The notes under the pieces were generated by a model. The model saw only the letters and a list, made by a program, of their open reading frames with translations, searched no databases and was not told the DNA's origin. From positions 1-31,933 of the forward strand of contig CAKTQR010000026.1 in NCBI GenBank assembly GCA_934597175.1: 31,933 nt of DNA, in the 5' to 3' direction. Positions 15,509-22,746 of this stretch are shown here, piece after piece. Source of the stretch: an uncultured Oscillospiraceae bacterium. GTDB taxonomy: Bacteria > Bacillota > Clostridia > Oscillospirales > Oscillospiraceae. The number at the start of each line of letters is the position of its first letter. Position 1 is the first letter of the stretch. The translations under genes were made by a program, and so were the position numbers.

Positions 15509-15831
15509 GTTGTGACCTCCCTTTTGCATATGATCTCTACCACACGGTCGACCCCCGCCGCCTCAAGGACCTTCAGCGGCTGGCTTTTCGGGCAGTCGAT
15601 GAACAGTCTGCCGCCGTTTTCCTTTAGTCTGCGGTCGGCTTTTAAGATGACCGCTATGCCGGACGAGTCCATGAAGCTGAGCTTTGTCATGTCGAGCAGC
15701 ACCTGCCTCGGCAGTGTGCCGTCTATGGCTTCGGCTATCCCGCTCATGGCCTGTCTTGCGTTGTGGTGGTCAAGCTCGCCCTGCAGGGCTATGCAGAGCT
15801 TGCCGTCTGCGTATCTTGTCGTAATTTTCAT
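15505..15831 (-). CDS. spoIIAA: Anti-anti-sigma factor SpoIIAA (STAS domain)
   Basis: 108 aa from the ATG at 15831 behind GGGGTGA. The STAS domain contains LLDMTKLSFMDSSGIAVIL, whose second serine of DSSG matches the residue phosphorylated by SpoIIAB in Bacillus subtilis (Ser58). In its unphosphorylated form it displaces sigma-F from SpoIIAB. It is the first gene of the spoIIA operon. A longer reading from 15873 is rejected because it would start inside the hairpin at 15850-15884. Confidence 0.93.
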   Translation of the reverse strand: MKITTRYADGKLCIALQGELDHHNARQAMSGIAEAIDGTLPRQVLLDMTKLSFMDSSGIAVILKADRRLKENGGRLFIDCPKSQPLKVLEAAGVDRVVEIICKREVTT

Positions 15832-15849
15832 TGTTTCACCCCAAACGAA

Positions 15850-15884
15850 AAACTGGTGTTGTGAATGTATCACAACACCAGTTT
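15850..15884 (-). terminator. Strong hairpin between valS and spoIIAA, probable valS terminator
   Basis: A perfect 15-bp stem AAACTGGTGTTGTGA / TCACAACACCAGTTT with a 5-base loop. On the minus strand it is followed by TTTTTCGTTT, so it should end valS transcription. It lies only 18 bases before the spoIIAA ATG, leaving little space for a separate spoIIA promoter downstream. Confidence 0.75.
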
Positions 15885-15924
15885 ATTAGTTTTTCTATGC
15901 GGATTTTAATAAAATAGGTCGAGC

Positions 15925-18546
15925 TTACTTGAGATTTTTAAGGCTTTCCTCAAGATTTTCGATAAGAGCCTCGAGCTTTGCCTTTTTCTCACGCTCGGTA
16001 TTGACGACCGCCTCTGGAGCTCTGGAAACGAACTTCTCGTTAGACAGCTTCGCTATCTGTCCGTCAAGCTGCTTGCGGGCGTTTGCAAGCTCCTTTTCCA
16101 TGCGGGCTTTCTCCTTTTCAAGGTCGACGAGCTCCGCCATGGGCATGAACATGCGGGCGTTATCGGTGATGACAGACACCATGCCGTCGGTCGACTCGGG
16201 AAGCTCGGCGGCGACGCTTATCTGGGAAGCGTAAGCCAGCTTGCAAATAAACTTCTCGCCGTCTGCAAACGCCTTGGCCTTGTCGGTCACGATGATGAGG
16301 TGGCTCTTTCTGGACGGGGGCACATTCATCTCCGACCTGCGGGCACGCACGGCCTTGATAGCGTCCATGACCATCTCGAAATTGACCTCGTCCACGGGGA
16401 AATGCAGCTGCTCCTTATACTTGGGGTACTCGGCTATCATGAGCGCCTCGCCCTCGTGCGGCAACGCCTGCCAAATTTCCTCGGTGATAAACGGCATGAA
16501 CGGGTGCAGAAGCTTGAGTATCTCTGTAAGGACATACAAAAGCACTCTCTGCGCATTTTCCTTTGCTTTCTCGTCGTCGCCGTTAAGGCGGGGCTTTGTA
16601 AGCTCAATGTACCAGTCGCAGTAGCTGTCCCAGATGAAATCGTATATCTTGCCTGCGGCAACGCCCAGCTCGAAGCTGTCCATATTATCGCAGACTTCCT
16701 TGGTCACCTGATTGAGCTTTGAAAGTATCCACTTATCCTCGGTCTCAAGCGTTTCGGGCAGGTGGTTGTCCTCAACGGTGAGATTCATCATGACAAAGCG
16801 GGAGGCGTTCCATATCTTGTTGCAGAAGTTGCGCATTGCCTCGCACTTTTCGACATAAAAGCGCATGTCGTTGCCGGGGCTGTTGCCGGTGATGAGGTTA
16901 AAGCGCAGAGCATCAGCGCCGTACTTTTCCGCCATCTCCAGGGGGTCGATGCCGTTGCCGAGGCTCTTGGACATTTTGCGTCCCTGCGAGTCACGCACAA
17001 GGCCGTGGATGAACACGGTCTCAAACGGCTCTTTTTTCATCTGCTCCATGCCGGAGAAGATCATTCTTGCGACCCAGAAGAAGATGATATCGTAGCCCGT
17101 CACCATGACAGAGGTCGGATACCAGTAGTCAAGCTCGGGAGTCTTTTCCGGCCAGCCCATGGTCGAGAACGGCCAAAGAGCGGAGCTGAACCAGGTATCG
17201 AGGACATCCTCCTCCTGCGTTACATTCCTGCTGTGGCAGTGTGCACACTCGTGCACATCCTCACGGGAGACGGTTATCTTGCCGCAGTCGGCACAGTACC
17301 ACGCCGGTATTCTGTGACCCCACCAGAGCTGACGGGAGATGCACCAGTCGTGGACATTCTCCATCCAGTTCATGTAGGTCTTTGTGAAGCGCTCGGGAAC
17401 GAACTTTATTCTGCCGTCCTTGACGACATCGATGGCCGCCTCGGCGAGGGGCTTCATCTTGACAAACCACTGGGGGCTCGTGAGCGGCTCGACGACCGTG
17501 CCGCAGCGGTAGCAGCAGCCGACATTGTGGTTATAAGGCTCGACCTTGACAAGGTAGCCCTGCTCCTCGAGATCGGCAACGATGGCCTTGCGGGCCTCGT
17601 AGCGATCCATGCCGTTATACTTGCCGCCGTTTATTATCCTTGCGTCCTCGTTGATGACGAGTATCTGCTCGAGGTCATGGCGCAGCCCGACCTCGTAGTC
17701 GTTGGGGTCGTGGCAGGGCGTCATCTTAACTGCGCCCGTGCCGAAGCCGAGCTCAACATAGTCGTCGGCGACGATGGGGAGCTTTCTGCCGACGAGGGGC
17801 AGGATGGCGTTTTTGCCGACAAGGTGCTTATAGCGCTCATCGTCGGGGTGAACGGCAACACCGGAGTCGCCGAGCATGGTCTCGGGACGGGTGGTGGCGA
17901 TGATAAACTCCTCGTCCGAGTCCTCAATGGGGTATCTTATGTGCCAGAAGCTGCCGGGCATATCCTTGTACTCGACCTCAGCGTCCGACAGTGCCGTGCG
18001 GCACTTGGGACACCAGTTTATAATGCGGTTGCCCTTATAGATAAGACCCTTTTCGTACAGCTCGCAGAAGGTCTCACGAACGGACTTGGCTCTCGTCTCG
18101 TCCATGGTAAAGGAGCTTCTGTCCCAATCGCAGGACGCACCGAGCACCTTCTGCTGCTCGACGATACGGTTGCCGTATTTGTTCTTCCAATCCCAGACAC
18201 GCTCAAGGAACTTTTCACGGCCGAGGTCGTAGCGGGAAAGTCCCTCCTTTTCACGCAGCTCCTGCTCGACCTTTATCTGTGTTGCGATACCTGCATGGTC
18301 CGTGCCGGGAAGCCAAAGGGCGGCATAGCCCTGCATCCTCTTGTAGCGGATAAGAATATCCTGCAAAGTGGAGTCGAGGGCATGACCCATATGGAGCTGA
18401 CCCGTTACATTGGGGGGCGGCATGACGATGGAAAACGGCTTTTTGTCGGGGTCTATAACGCCCTTAAAGTAACCGCCGGTCTGCCACATATCATAAATTC
18501 TTTTTTCGACCGTACTCGGGTCATACACCTTGGGTAATTCTTTCAT
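15925..18546 (-). CDS. valS: Valyl-tRNA synthetase
   Basis: 873 aa class I aminoacyl-tRNA synthetase charging tRNA-Val. The HIGH motif is PPPNVTGQLHMGHA (HMGH at 52-55) and the KMSKS loop is GRKMSKSLGNG (524-528). The editing domain has ATTRPETMLGDSGVAVHP (residues 217-234) and TGAVKMTPCHDPNDYE. Cysteine pairs WCPKC (179-182) and CAHC (434-437) resemble the zinc knuckles of some ValRS. The C-terminal coiled coil (about 810-873) is rich in Lys and Glu. The ATG at 18546 has AAGGAGG; a 16-residue extension from 18594 is rejected because it would lie within the T-box terminator. Expression is controlled by the upstream T-box. Confidence 0.97.
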   Translation of the reverse strand: MKELPKVYDPSTVEKRIYDMWQTGGYFKGVIDPDKKPFSIVMPPPNVTGQLHMGHALDSTLQDILIRYKRMQGYAALWLPGTDHAGIATQIKVEQELREKEGLSRYDLGREKFLERVWDWKNKYGNRIVEQQKVLGASCDWDRSSFTMDETRAKSVRETFCELYEKGLIYKGNRIINWCPKCRTALSDAEVEYKDMPGSFWHIRYPIEDSDEEFIIATTRPETMLGDSGVAVHPDDERYKHLVGKNAILPLVGRKLPIVADDYVELGFGTGAVKMTPCHDPNDYEVGLRHDLEQILVINEDARIINGGKYNGMDRYEARKAIVADLEEQGYLVKVEPYNHNVGCCYRCGTVVEPLTSPQWFVKMKPLAEAAIDVVKDGRIKFVPERFTKTYMNWMENVHDWCISRQLWWGHRIPAWYCADCGKITVSREDVHECAHCHSRNVTQEEDVLDTWFSSALWPFSTMGWPEKTPELDYWYPTSVMVTGYDIIFFWVARMIFSGMEQMKKEPFETVFIHGLVRDSQGRKMSKSLGNGIDPLEMAEKYGADALRFNLITGNSPGNDMRFYVEKCEAMRNFCNKIWNASRFVMMNLTVEDNHLPETLETEDKWILSKLNQVTKEVCDNMDSFELGVAAGKIYDFIWDSYCDWYIELTKPRLNGDDEKAKENAQRVLLYVLTEILKLLHPFMPFITEEIWQALPHEGEALMIAEYPKYKEQLHFPVDEVNFEMVMDAIKAVRARRSEMNVPPSRKSHLIIVTDKAKAFADGEKFICKLAYASQISVAAELPESTDGMVSVITDNARMFMPMAELVDLEKEKARMEKELANARKQLDGQIAKLSNEKFVSRAPEAVVNTEREKKAKLEALIENLEESLKNLK

Positions 18547-18558
18547 AACTGCCTCCTT

Positions 18559-18792
18559 AAAAAAGAAAATACGCCCTGATTTCTCAGGGCGCAATTATAT
18601 GCGTGGTACCACCTGAATTCCGCAAAAAGCGGCTCTCATGGGCTCTGTAACGGGAGCACCCGACCGTGCTTACTTAAATTCACCACGGCAGCTCAAAGCC
18701 GACCTTCGGCAAGGCTTCGGAAAACTTACACCGACCGTTTCCTCTCTGAACGAAGCGTATCGCCTACTCCTGCTTATCAAAGCTGTTGACTT
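18559..18792 (-). promoter_or_regulatory. T-box riboswitch leader of valS
   Basis: Minus-strand leader of about 235 bases. The antiterminator T-box core AGGTGGTACCACGC lies at 18601-18614. It is followed by the terminator stem CGCCCTGA / TCAGGGCG (18572-18591) with TTTTCTTTTTT after it. Upstream, GGAGTAGGCGATA and AGAGAGGAAACGG resemble the Stem I elements (loop E / specifier and distal loop). The base GAAGGTC places a likely specifier codon GTC (18703-18701), valine, which matches the gene. Uncharged tRNA-Val would favour antitermination. Confidence 0.93.
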
Positions 18793-18798
18793 TTGAAA

Positions 18799-18827
18799 AT
18801 TATATTATCCTATCGCCGATTTGTCAA
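18799..18827 (-). promoter_or_regulatory. Consensus promoter of the valS T-box transcript
   Basis: Perfect TTGACA (18822-18827) and perfect TATAAT (18799-18804) with 17-base spacing on the minus strand, beginning 3 bases after the degV stop codon. Confidence 0.88.
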
Positions 18828-18829
18828 GA

Positions 18830-19717
18830 TTATTCCTTGCGCTCGTCGCCCCAGAAAAACAGTGCGACAGTGCCCGGGCCGGTGTGACTGCCGATGGTCG
18901 TGCCGATGTTGTTGATAACGACCTTGCCGTTGAGCTTGGGGAACTTCTCCTCGATGAGCGATGCGACAGCCTGAGCGTCCTCAAGGCATGCGGACATGGA
19001 GATAAAGCACTTGCCGGAATAATCAAGACCGTCCTGAGCGTGCTCCTCCATCCTTGCGACTATCTCATTGATGACGCGCTTTTTGGTGCGGATCTTGTCT
19101 CTGGGGATGAGGTGGCCGCCGTCGTCCATATTGAGCAGCGGGCAGATGCTGAGCATAGTGCCGAAGAAGCCGGCCGCCTTGGTGATCCTGCCGCCCTTGA
19201 CATAGAAGGTAAGGTCGGTGGAGAAAAACCAGTGATGCAGGCGGAGCTTATTTGCCTCTATCCAATCGTGCACCTCGTCGATGCTCTTGCCCTCGTCACG
19301 CATGTCGGCAAGCGTCTCCATGATAAGGCCGTAGCCGGAGGATGCGCCGAGGGAGTCGACGATATATATCTTTCTGTCGGGATACTCCGCCTTGAGCATC
19401 TCGGCTGCGGTGCGGGCGGAGTTGACAGTGCCGGAAATGCCGGAGGAAAGGGTCACATGCAGGATATCCTTGCCCTCGTCGAGGTAGGGTCTGAAGTGGT
19501 CTATGTACTCTGCGACATTGACCTGTGCGGTCTTGGTCTCAGCGCCCTCTGCCATCATCTTGTAAAATTCATCAAAGGGGATGGACTGGCCGAGGTCATC
19601 AAGATGCTCCTCGCCGTTGAGGAAATAGTGGAAGCATACATATTTGATTTCTCTTGCGTCAAAATGTTCCTTGGAAAGGTCGGCTGTCGAGCAGCAGCTA
19701 AGAATATAGTCAGACAT
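18830..19717 (-). CDS. DegV-family fatty-acid-binding protein
   Basis: 295 aa. DegV proteins bind a fatty acid between two domains and can act as FakB, presenting it to the FakA kinase. The family marks are CCSTADLS (residues 8-15), the TLSSGISGTVNSARTAAEM ligand-site motif, IYIVDSLGASSGYG and the later KVVINNIGTTIGSHTGPG segment. No fakA is adjacent. The ATG at 19717 has AAGGAG. Its promoter overlaps a CIRCE-like palindrome, suggesting repression. The gene ends right before the valS promoter. Which fatty acid it binds is not seen. Confidence 0.92.
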   Translation of the reverse strand: MSDYILSCCSTADLSKEHFDAREIKYVCFHYFLNGEEHLDDLGQSIPFDEFYKMMAEGAETKTAQVNVAEYIDHFRPYLDEGKDILHVTLSSGISGTVNSARTAAEMLKAEYPDRKIYIVDSLGASSGYGLIMETLADMRDEGKSIDEVHDWIEANKLRLHHWFFSTDLTFYVKGGRITKAAGFFGTMLSICPLLNMDDGGHLIPRDKIRTKKRVINEIVARMEEHAQDGLDYSGKCFISMSACLEDAQAVASLIEEKFPKLNGKVVINNIGTTIGSHTGPGTVALFFWGDERKE

Positions 19718-19738
19718 AATTATCTCCTTTTTAAAGCA

Positions 19739-19778
19739 TTAGCACCCGTATTATATACGGGTGCTAACATAATTGCAA
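19739..19778 (-). promoter_or_regulatory. degV promoter with CIRCE-like palindromic operator
   Basis: -35 TTGCAA (19773-19778) and -10 TATAAT (19750-19755), 17 apart, minus strand. The -10 sits in the centre of a perfect 13-bp palindrome TTAGCACCCGTAT / ATACGGGTGCTAA (19739-19767, 3-base centre). The outer arms TTAGCACcC and GgGTGCTAA resemble the HrcA/CIRCE operator (TTAGCACTC-N9-GAGTGCTAA), but the centre is 11 bases. It could also act as a weak trxA terminator. Confidence 0.6.
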
Positions 19779-19785
19779 TATTTTT

Positions 19786-20091
19786 TTAACCAAGCATTGT
19801 CATGAGCTGCTCGACCGTGTGCACGCCGACTTCCTTGCTTATCATCTCGCCGTTGCGGAAAACCATGAGCGTGGGGATGCTCATAACGCCGAAGCGCTGA
19901 GCGATAGCAGGCTCGTCGTCAACATCGAGCTTACAGATTTTGACCTTGTCGCCAAGCTGCTCGTCAAGTTCCTCAAGGATGGGCGCCTGCATGCGGCAAG
20001 GTCCGCACCAGGTTGCCCAGAAGTCGACCAGTACGAGGCCGGAAGATGTGACGGAATCAAAATTGTCCTTTGTAAGATGCATGATAGCCAT
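19786..20091 (-). CDS. trxA: Thioredoxin
   Basis: 101 aa, the usual single-domain length. The active site is VDFWATWCGPCR with the WCGPC redox pair, and the cis-proline is in MSIPTLMVF. It reduces protein disulfides and receives electrons from the reductase encoded 17 bases upstream. The ATG at 20091 has AAGGAGAT. It is in one operon with trxB and lies before degV. Confidence 0.96.
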   Translation of the reverse strand: MAIMHLTKDNFDSVTSSGLVLVDFWATWCGPCRMQAPILEELDEQLGDKVKICKLDVDDEPAIAQRFGVMSIPTLMVFRNGEMISKEVGVHTVEQLMTMLG

Positions 20092-20108
20092 GATATATAT
20101 CTCCTTTG

Positions 20109-20918
20109 TTACAGTTTACTTATATAATCAACTGCGGCAAGCGCCGCAATGTTGCCATCGCCGACGGCCTTTGCAAGCTGATACGGTGCGCCCGTGCAGT
20201 CTCCGGCGGCGAAAACGCCTTTTATGTTAGTTTTGCCGGAGCGGTCGGCTTTTATGACGCCCCTTTCGCTTTCGATGCCGTTGACTAAGCTCTCGGCGGA
20301 AAGAGTCTCTTTGAGTATAAAAATGCAGTCTGTTTTGACCGTCTCGCCGTTGACGACGAGGGTATCCGCCTTTTTATCGCCGAGTATCTCAATTTTCCCC
20401 TTGCCGGAGAATACCGAGACCTCGCAGCCGATATCTTTCAAAAATGCAATATCCTTTTCGGCTTCCTTGCCCTCGCCGAGGACGGCGACCTTTTTGCCAC
20501 GGTAGAGCATGCCGTCGCAGGTGGCGCAGTAGCTCACTCCCCTGCCGAGGAATTTCGTTTCGCCCTCGCACAGCGGTCTGCGGCTTATGCCGGTTGCGAT
20601 GATGACGGAAATTGCTTCGTAAAAATCGTTTCCTACGGCAACGCCGACGGTCTTGCCCAAGGGCATGACGCTCAGTGCTTTGCCGGGGATAAGCTGCGCC
20701 GTGCTTTCCTCAAGCTGACTGCGCATTTTCCGCATTATCTCCGCTCCGCTGCCGGACATGCCCGGGTAATTTGTAACGCTTTCGGCAAGATGAAGCTTGC
20801 TCGTCTCGGGCGGATTTGCGATAACTCCGACGGTTTTGCCACGGTTTACCGCCGTCAGCGCCGCCGAAATTCCGGCAGGGCCGCCGCCGACTATCAGTAT
20901 ATCAAAATTAGCGCTCAT
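20109..20918 (-). CDS. Thioredoxin reductase-like flavoprotein, possibly not NADPH-dependent
   Basis: 269 aa, against about 305-320 for classical TrxB. FAD site: GGGPAGISAA (11-20) and the C-terminal GVFAAGDCTGAPYQL (GD at 239-240). The redox pair C131-A-T-C134 is present. In the pyridine-nucleotide domain GEGKEA (148-153) keeps the glycine spacing, but the HRRxxxR motif that contacts the NADPH 2'-phosphate is absent; the matching stretch reads SVFSGKGKIEI. Ferredoxin-dependent flavin thioredoxin reductases of Clostridium lack NADPH motifs in this way, so this may be of that type. The ATG at 20918 has GAGGTGA. It is co-transcribed with trxA. The family is certain; the electron donor is inferred. 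Confidence 0.85.
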   Translation of the reverse strand: MSANFDILIVGGGPAGISAALTAVNRGKTVGVIANPPETSKLHLAESVTNYPGMSGSGAEIMRKMRSQLEESTAQLIPGKALSVMPLGKTVGVAVGNDFYEAISVIIATGISRRPLCEGETKFLGRGVSYCATCDGMLYRGKKVAVLGEGKEAEKDIAFLKDIGCEVSVFSGKGKIEILGDKKADTLVVNGETVKTDCIFILKETLSAESLVNGIESERGVIKADRSGKTNIKGVFAAGDCTGAPYQLAKAVGDGNIAALAAVDYISKL

Positions 20919-20954
20919 GGCTTACTCACCTCTTTTTTCTTCATTTTATCAAGT

Positions 20955-20983
20955 ATTATAACACTTTATTGTTGTAATTACCA
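20955..20983 (-). promoter_or_regulatory. Probable trxB-trxA promoter
   Basis: -10 TATAAT (20955-20960) is perfect; the 17-base spacing leads to a weak -35 TGGTAA (20978-20983). A weak -35 suggests that an activator may be involved. Confidence 0.45.
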
Positions 20984-20986
20984 CAA
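20969..20986. promoter_or_regulatory. 18-bp palindrome between divergent trxB and glnS promoters
   Basis: TTGTTGTAATTACCACAA has the form TTGT-n-GTAATTAC-n-ACAA, two-fold symmetric except for one pair. It covers the -35 regions of both divergent promoters. The regulator is unknown. Confidence 0.4.
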
Positions 20987-21000
20987 TTATCGTTTATAAT
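20972..21000 (+). promoter_or_regulatory. glnS promoter
   Basis: -35 TTGTAA (20972-20977), 17-base spacer, perfect -10 TATAAT (20995-21000), 36 bases before the ATG. Confidence 0.65.
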
Positions 21001-21036
21001 TCCAATATCCTAGATATTTTACGGGAGCATATACAA

Positions 21037-22704
21037 ATGGATGAGATAAGCAAAAATTTTATCGAGAATTTTATAGATGAGGATATCGCCGAGGGCGGCC
21101 GCTTTGCGGGCATGAAGGTGCACACCCGTTTCCCGCCCGAGCCCAACGGCTACCTGCATATCGGTCACTGCAAGGCGCTGACCATCGACTTCGGCACTGC
21201 CGAGAAGTACGGCGGCCTGTGCAATCTGCGCATGGACGACACAAATCCCGCCAAGGAGGACACCGAGTATGTCGATGCCATTCAGGAGGATATCCACTGG
21301 CTCGGCTTTGACTGGGGCGACAGGTTTTTCTACGGCTCGGATTATTTTGAGCAGACCTATCAGTATGCCCTTGAGCTCATAAAGAAAGGGCTTGCCTATG
21401 TCTGTGAGCTCACGCCCGAGCAGTTCAAGGAATACAGAGGTGACACCACCCGCCCCGCCGTGAGTCCTTACCGTGACAGACCTATCGAGGAGAGCCTCGA
21501 TCTTTTCCGGCGCATGAAAAACGGTGAGTTCCCCGAGGGCAAATACACCCTGCGTGCAAAGATAGACCTTGCCTCCGGCAACTTCAATATGCGTGACCCC
21601 GTGCTCTACCGCATCCGCTACATTGAGCACCACCGTCAGGGTACAAAATGGTGCATCTTCCCGATGTACGACTTTGCCCACCCGATACAGGACGCGCTCG
21701 AGGGCATCACGCACTCGCTGTGCTCGCTCGAATACGAGGATCACCGCCCGCTGTACGACTGGGTCATCAACAATGTCTCCGTGCCGTCAAAGCCCCGTCA
21801 GATAGAGTTTGCAAGGCTCGGCATCAACTACACCGTGCTCAGCAAGCGCAAGTTAAGACGCCTTGTTGAGGAAGGCATCGTCTCCGGCTGGGATGATCCC
21901 CGCATGCCGACCCTGTGCGGTCTGCGCCGCCGTGGCTACACGCCCACTGCGATCCGCAGCTTCTGTGAGCGCATCGGCGTTAACAAAGTCCCGAGCACCA
22001 TCGAGTTTTCCTTCCTTGAGCACTGCCTGCGTGACGACCTTAACGAGCATGCCCAGCGTGCGATGGCCGTTCTGCGCCCGGTAAAGCTCACGATAACGAA
22101 CTACCCCGAGGGCGCAAGCGAGCTTCTGAGCGTTGAGAACAACCCCAACGACCCCGAGGCGGGCACTCGTGAGGTCAGCTTTTCGAGAAATCTCTACATT
22201 GAGGCCGACGACTTCCTCGAAACGCCCGTTCCCAAGTACAAGCGCCTGTACCCCAACGGTCTTGAGTGCCGTCTCAAGGGTGCGTATCTCATCACCTGCA
22301 CGGGCTGCGTAAAGGACGAAGACGGCAATGTTGTCGAGATACTCGCAACCTACGATCCCGAAAGCCGTGGCGGCGATCCTGCCGACGGCCGCAAGGTCAA
22401 GGGTGCGACCATCCACTGGGTCGATGCGAACAATTGCGGCGATGCCGAGGTGAGGCTCTACAGCAACCTGTTCAGCGACGAAGATCCCGATGCCGCCGAC
22501 AAGGATTACATTCAGTGCATGAATCCCGACTCCCTTGAAGTCCTCCACGGCTGCAAGATCGAGAAAATGCTTGAAAACGCAGTCGCCCCGGCGCAGTTCC
22601 AGTTCCTGCGCATGGGCTACTTCTGCGTCGACAGCAAGGACTCGACACCCGAGCATCTTGTGTTTAACCGTGCCGTTGCGCTCAAGGACAGCTTTAAAAA
22701 GTAA
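21037..22704 (+). CDS. glnS: Glutaminyl-tRNA synthetase
   Basis: 555 aa class I synthetase. RFPPEPNGYLHIGHCKAL contains the HIGH motif at 41-44, and VLSKRKL (267-273) is the KMSKS equivalent. The glutamine-specific build is supported by DDTNPAKED and by the C-terminal beta-barrel anticodon-binding region (about 340-555), which has the GlnRS YPNGLECRLKGAYLITCTG and YFCVDSKDST-FNRAV features. It makes Gln-tRNA-Gln directly. Many Clostridia instead rely wholly or partly on GatCAB transamidation, whose genes are not in this window. The ATG at 21037 has a GGGAG site. Confidence 0.95.
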   Translation: MDEISKNFIENFIDEDIAEGGRFAGMKVHTRFPPEPNGYLHIGHCKALTIDFGTAEKYGGLCNLRMDDTNPAKEDTEYVDAIQEDIHWLGFDWGDRFFYGSDYFEQTYQYALELIKKGLAYVCELTPEQFKEYRGDTTRPAVSPYRDRPIEESLDLFRRMKNGEFPEGKYTLRAKIDLASGNFNMRDPVLYRIRYIEHHRQGTKWCIFPMYDFAHPIQDALEGITHSLCSLEYEDHRPLYDWVINNVSVPSKPRQIEFARLGINYTVLSKRKLRRLVEEGIVSGWDDPRMPTLCGLRRRGYTPTAIRSFCERIGVNKVPSTIEFSFLEHCLRDDLNEHAQRAMAVLRPVKLTITNYPEGASELLSVENNPNDPEAGTREVSFSRNLYIEADDFLETPVPKYKRLYPNGLECRLKGAYLITCTGCVKDEDGNVVEILATYDPESRGGDPADGRKVKGATIHWVDANNCGDAEVRLYSNLFSDEDPDAADKDYIQCMNPDSLEVLHGCKIEKMLENAVAPAQFQFLRMGYFCVDSKDSTPEHLVFNRAVALKDSFKK

Positions 22705-22714
22705 GACATAAGCT

Positions 22715-22746
22715 AAAAATCTCCCGCCAGTTGACGGGAGATTTTT
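22715..22746. terminator. Bidirectional terminator between glnS and an EamA gene
   Basis: Stem AAAAATCTCCCG / CGGGAGATTTTT with an 8-base loop, ending one base before the stop of the convergent minus-strand gene. Confidence 0.88.

Noticed and set aside
16762..18537. A 591-codon plus-strand frame opposite valS
   Set aside because: Shadow of valyl-tRNA synthetase; no motif and no ribosome site.
20969..20986. Rex operator upstream of trxB
   Set aside because: Only about 9 of 14 positions fit TTGTTAA-N4-TTAACAA and the inner arms differ, so I list it only as an unassigned palindrome.
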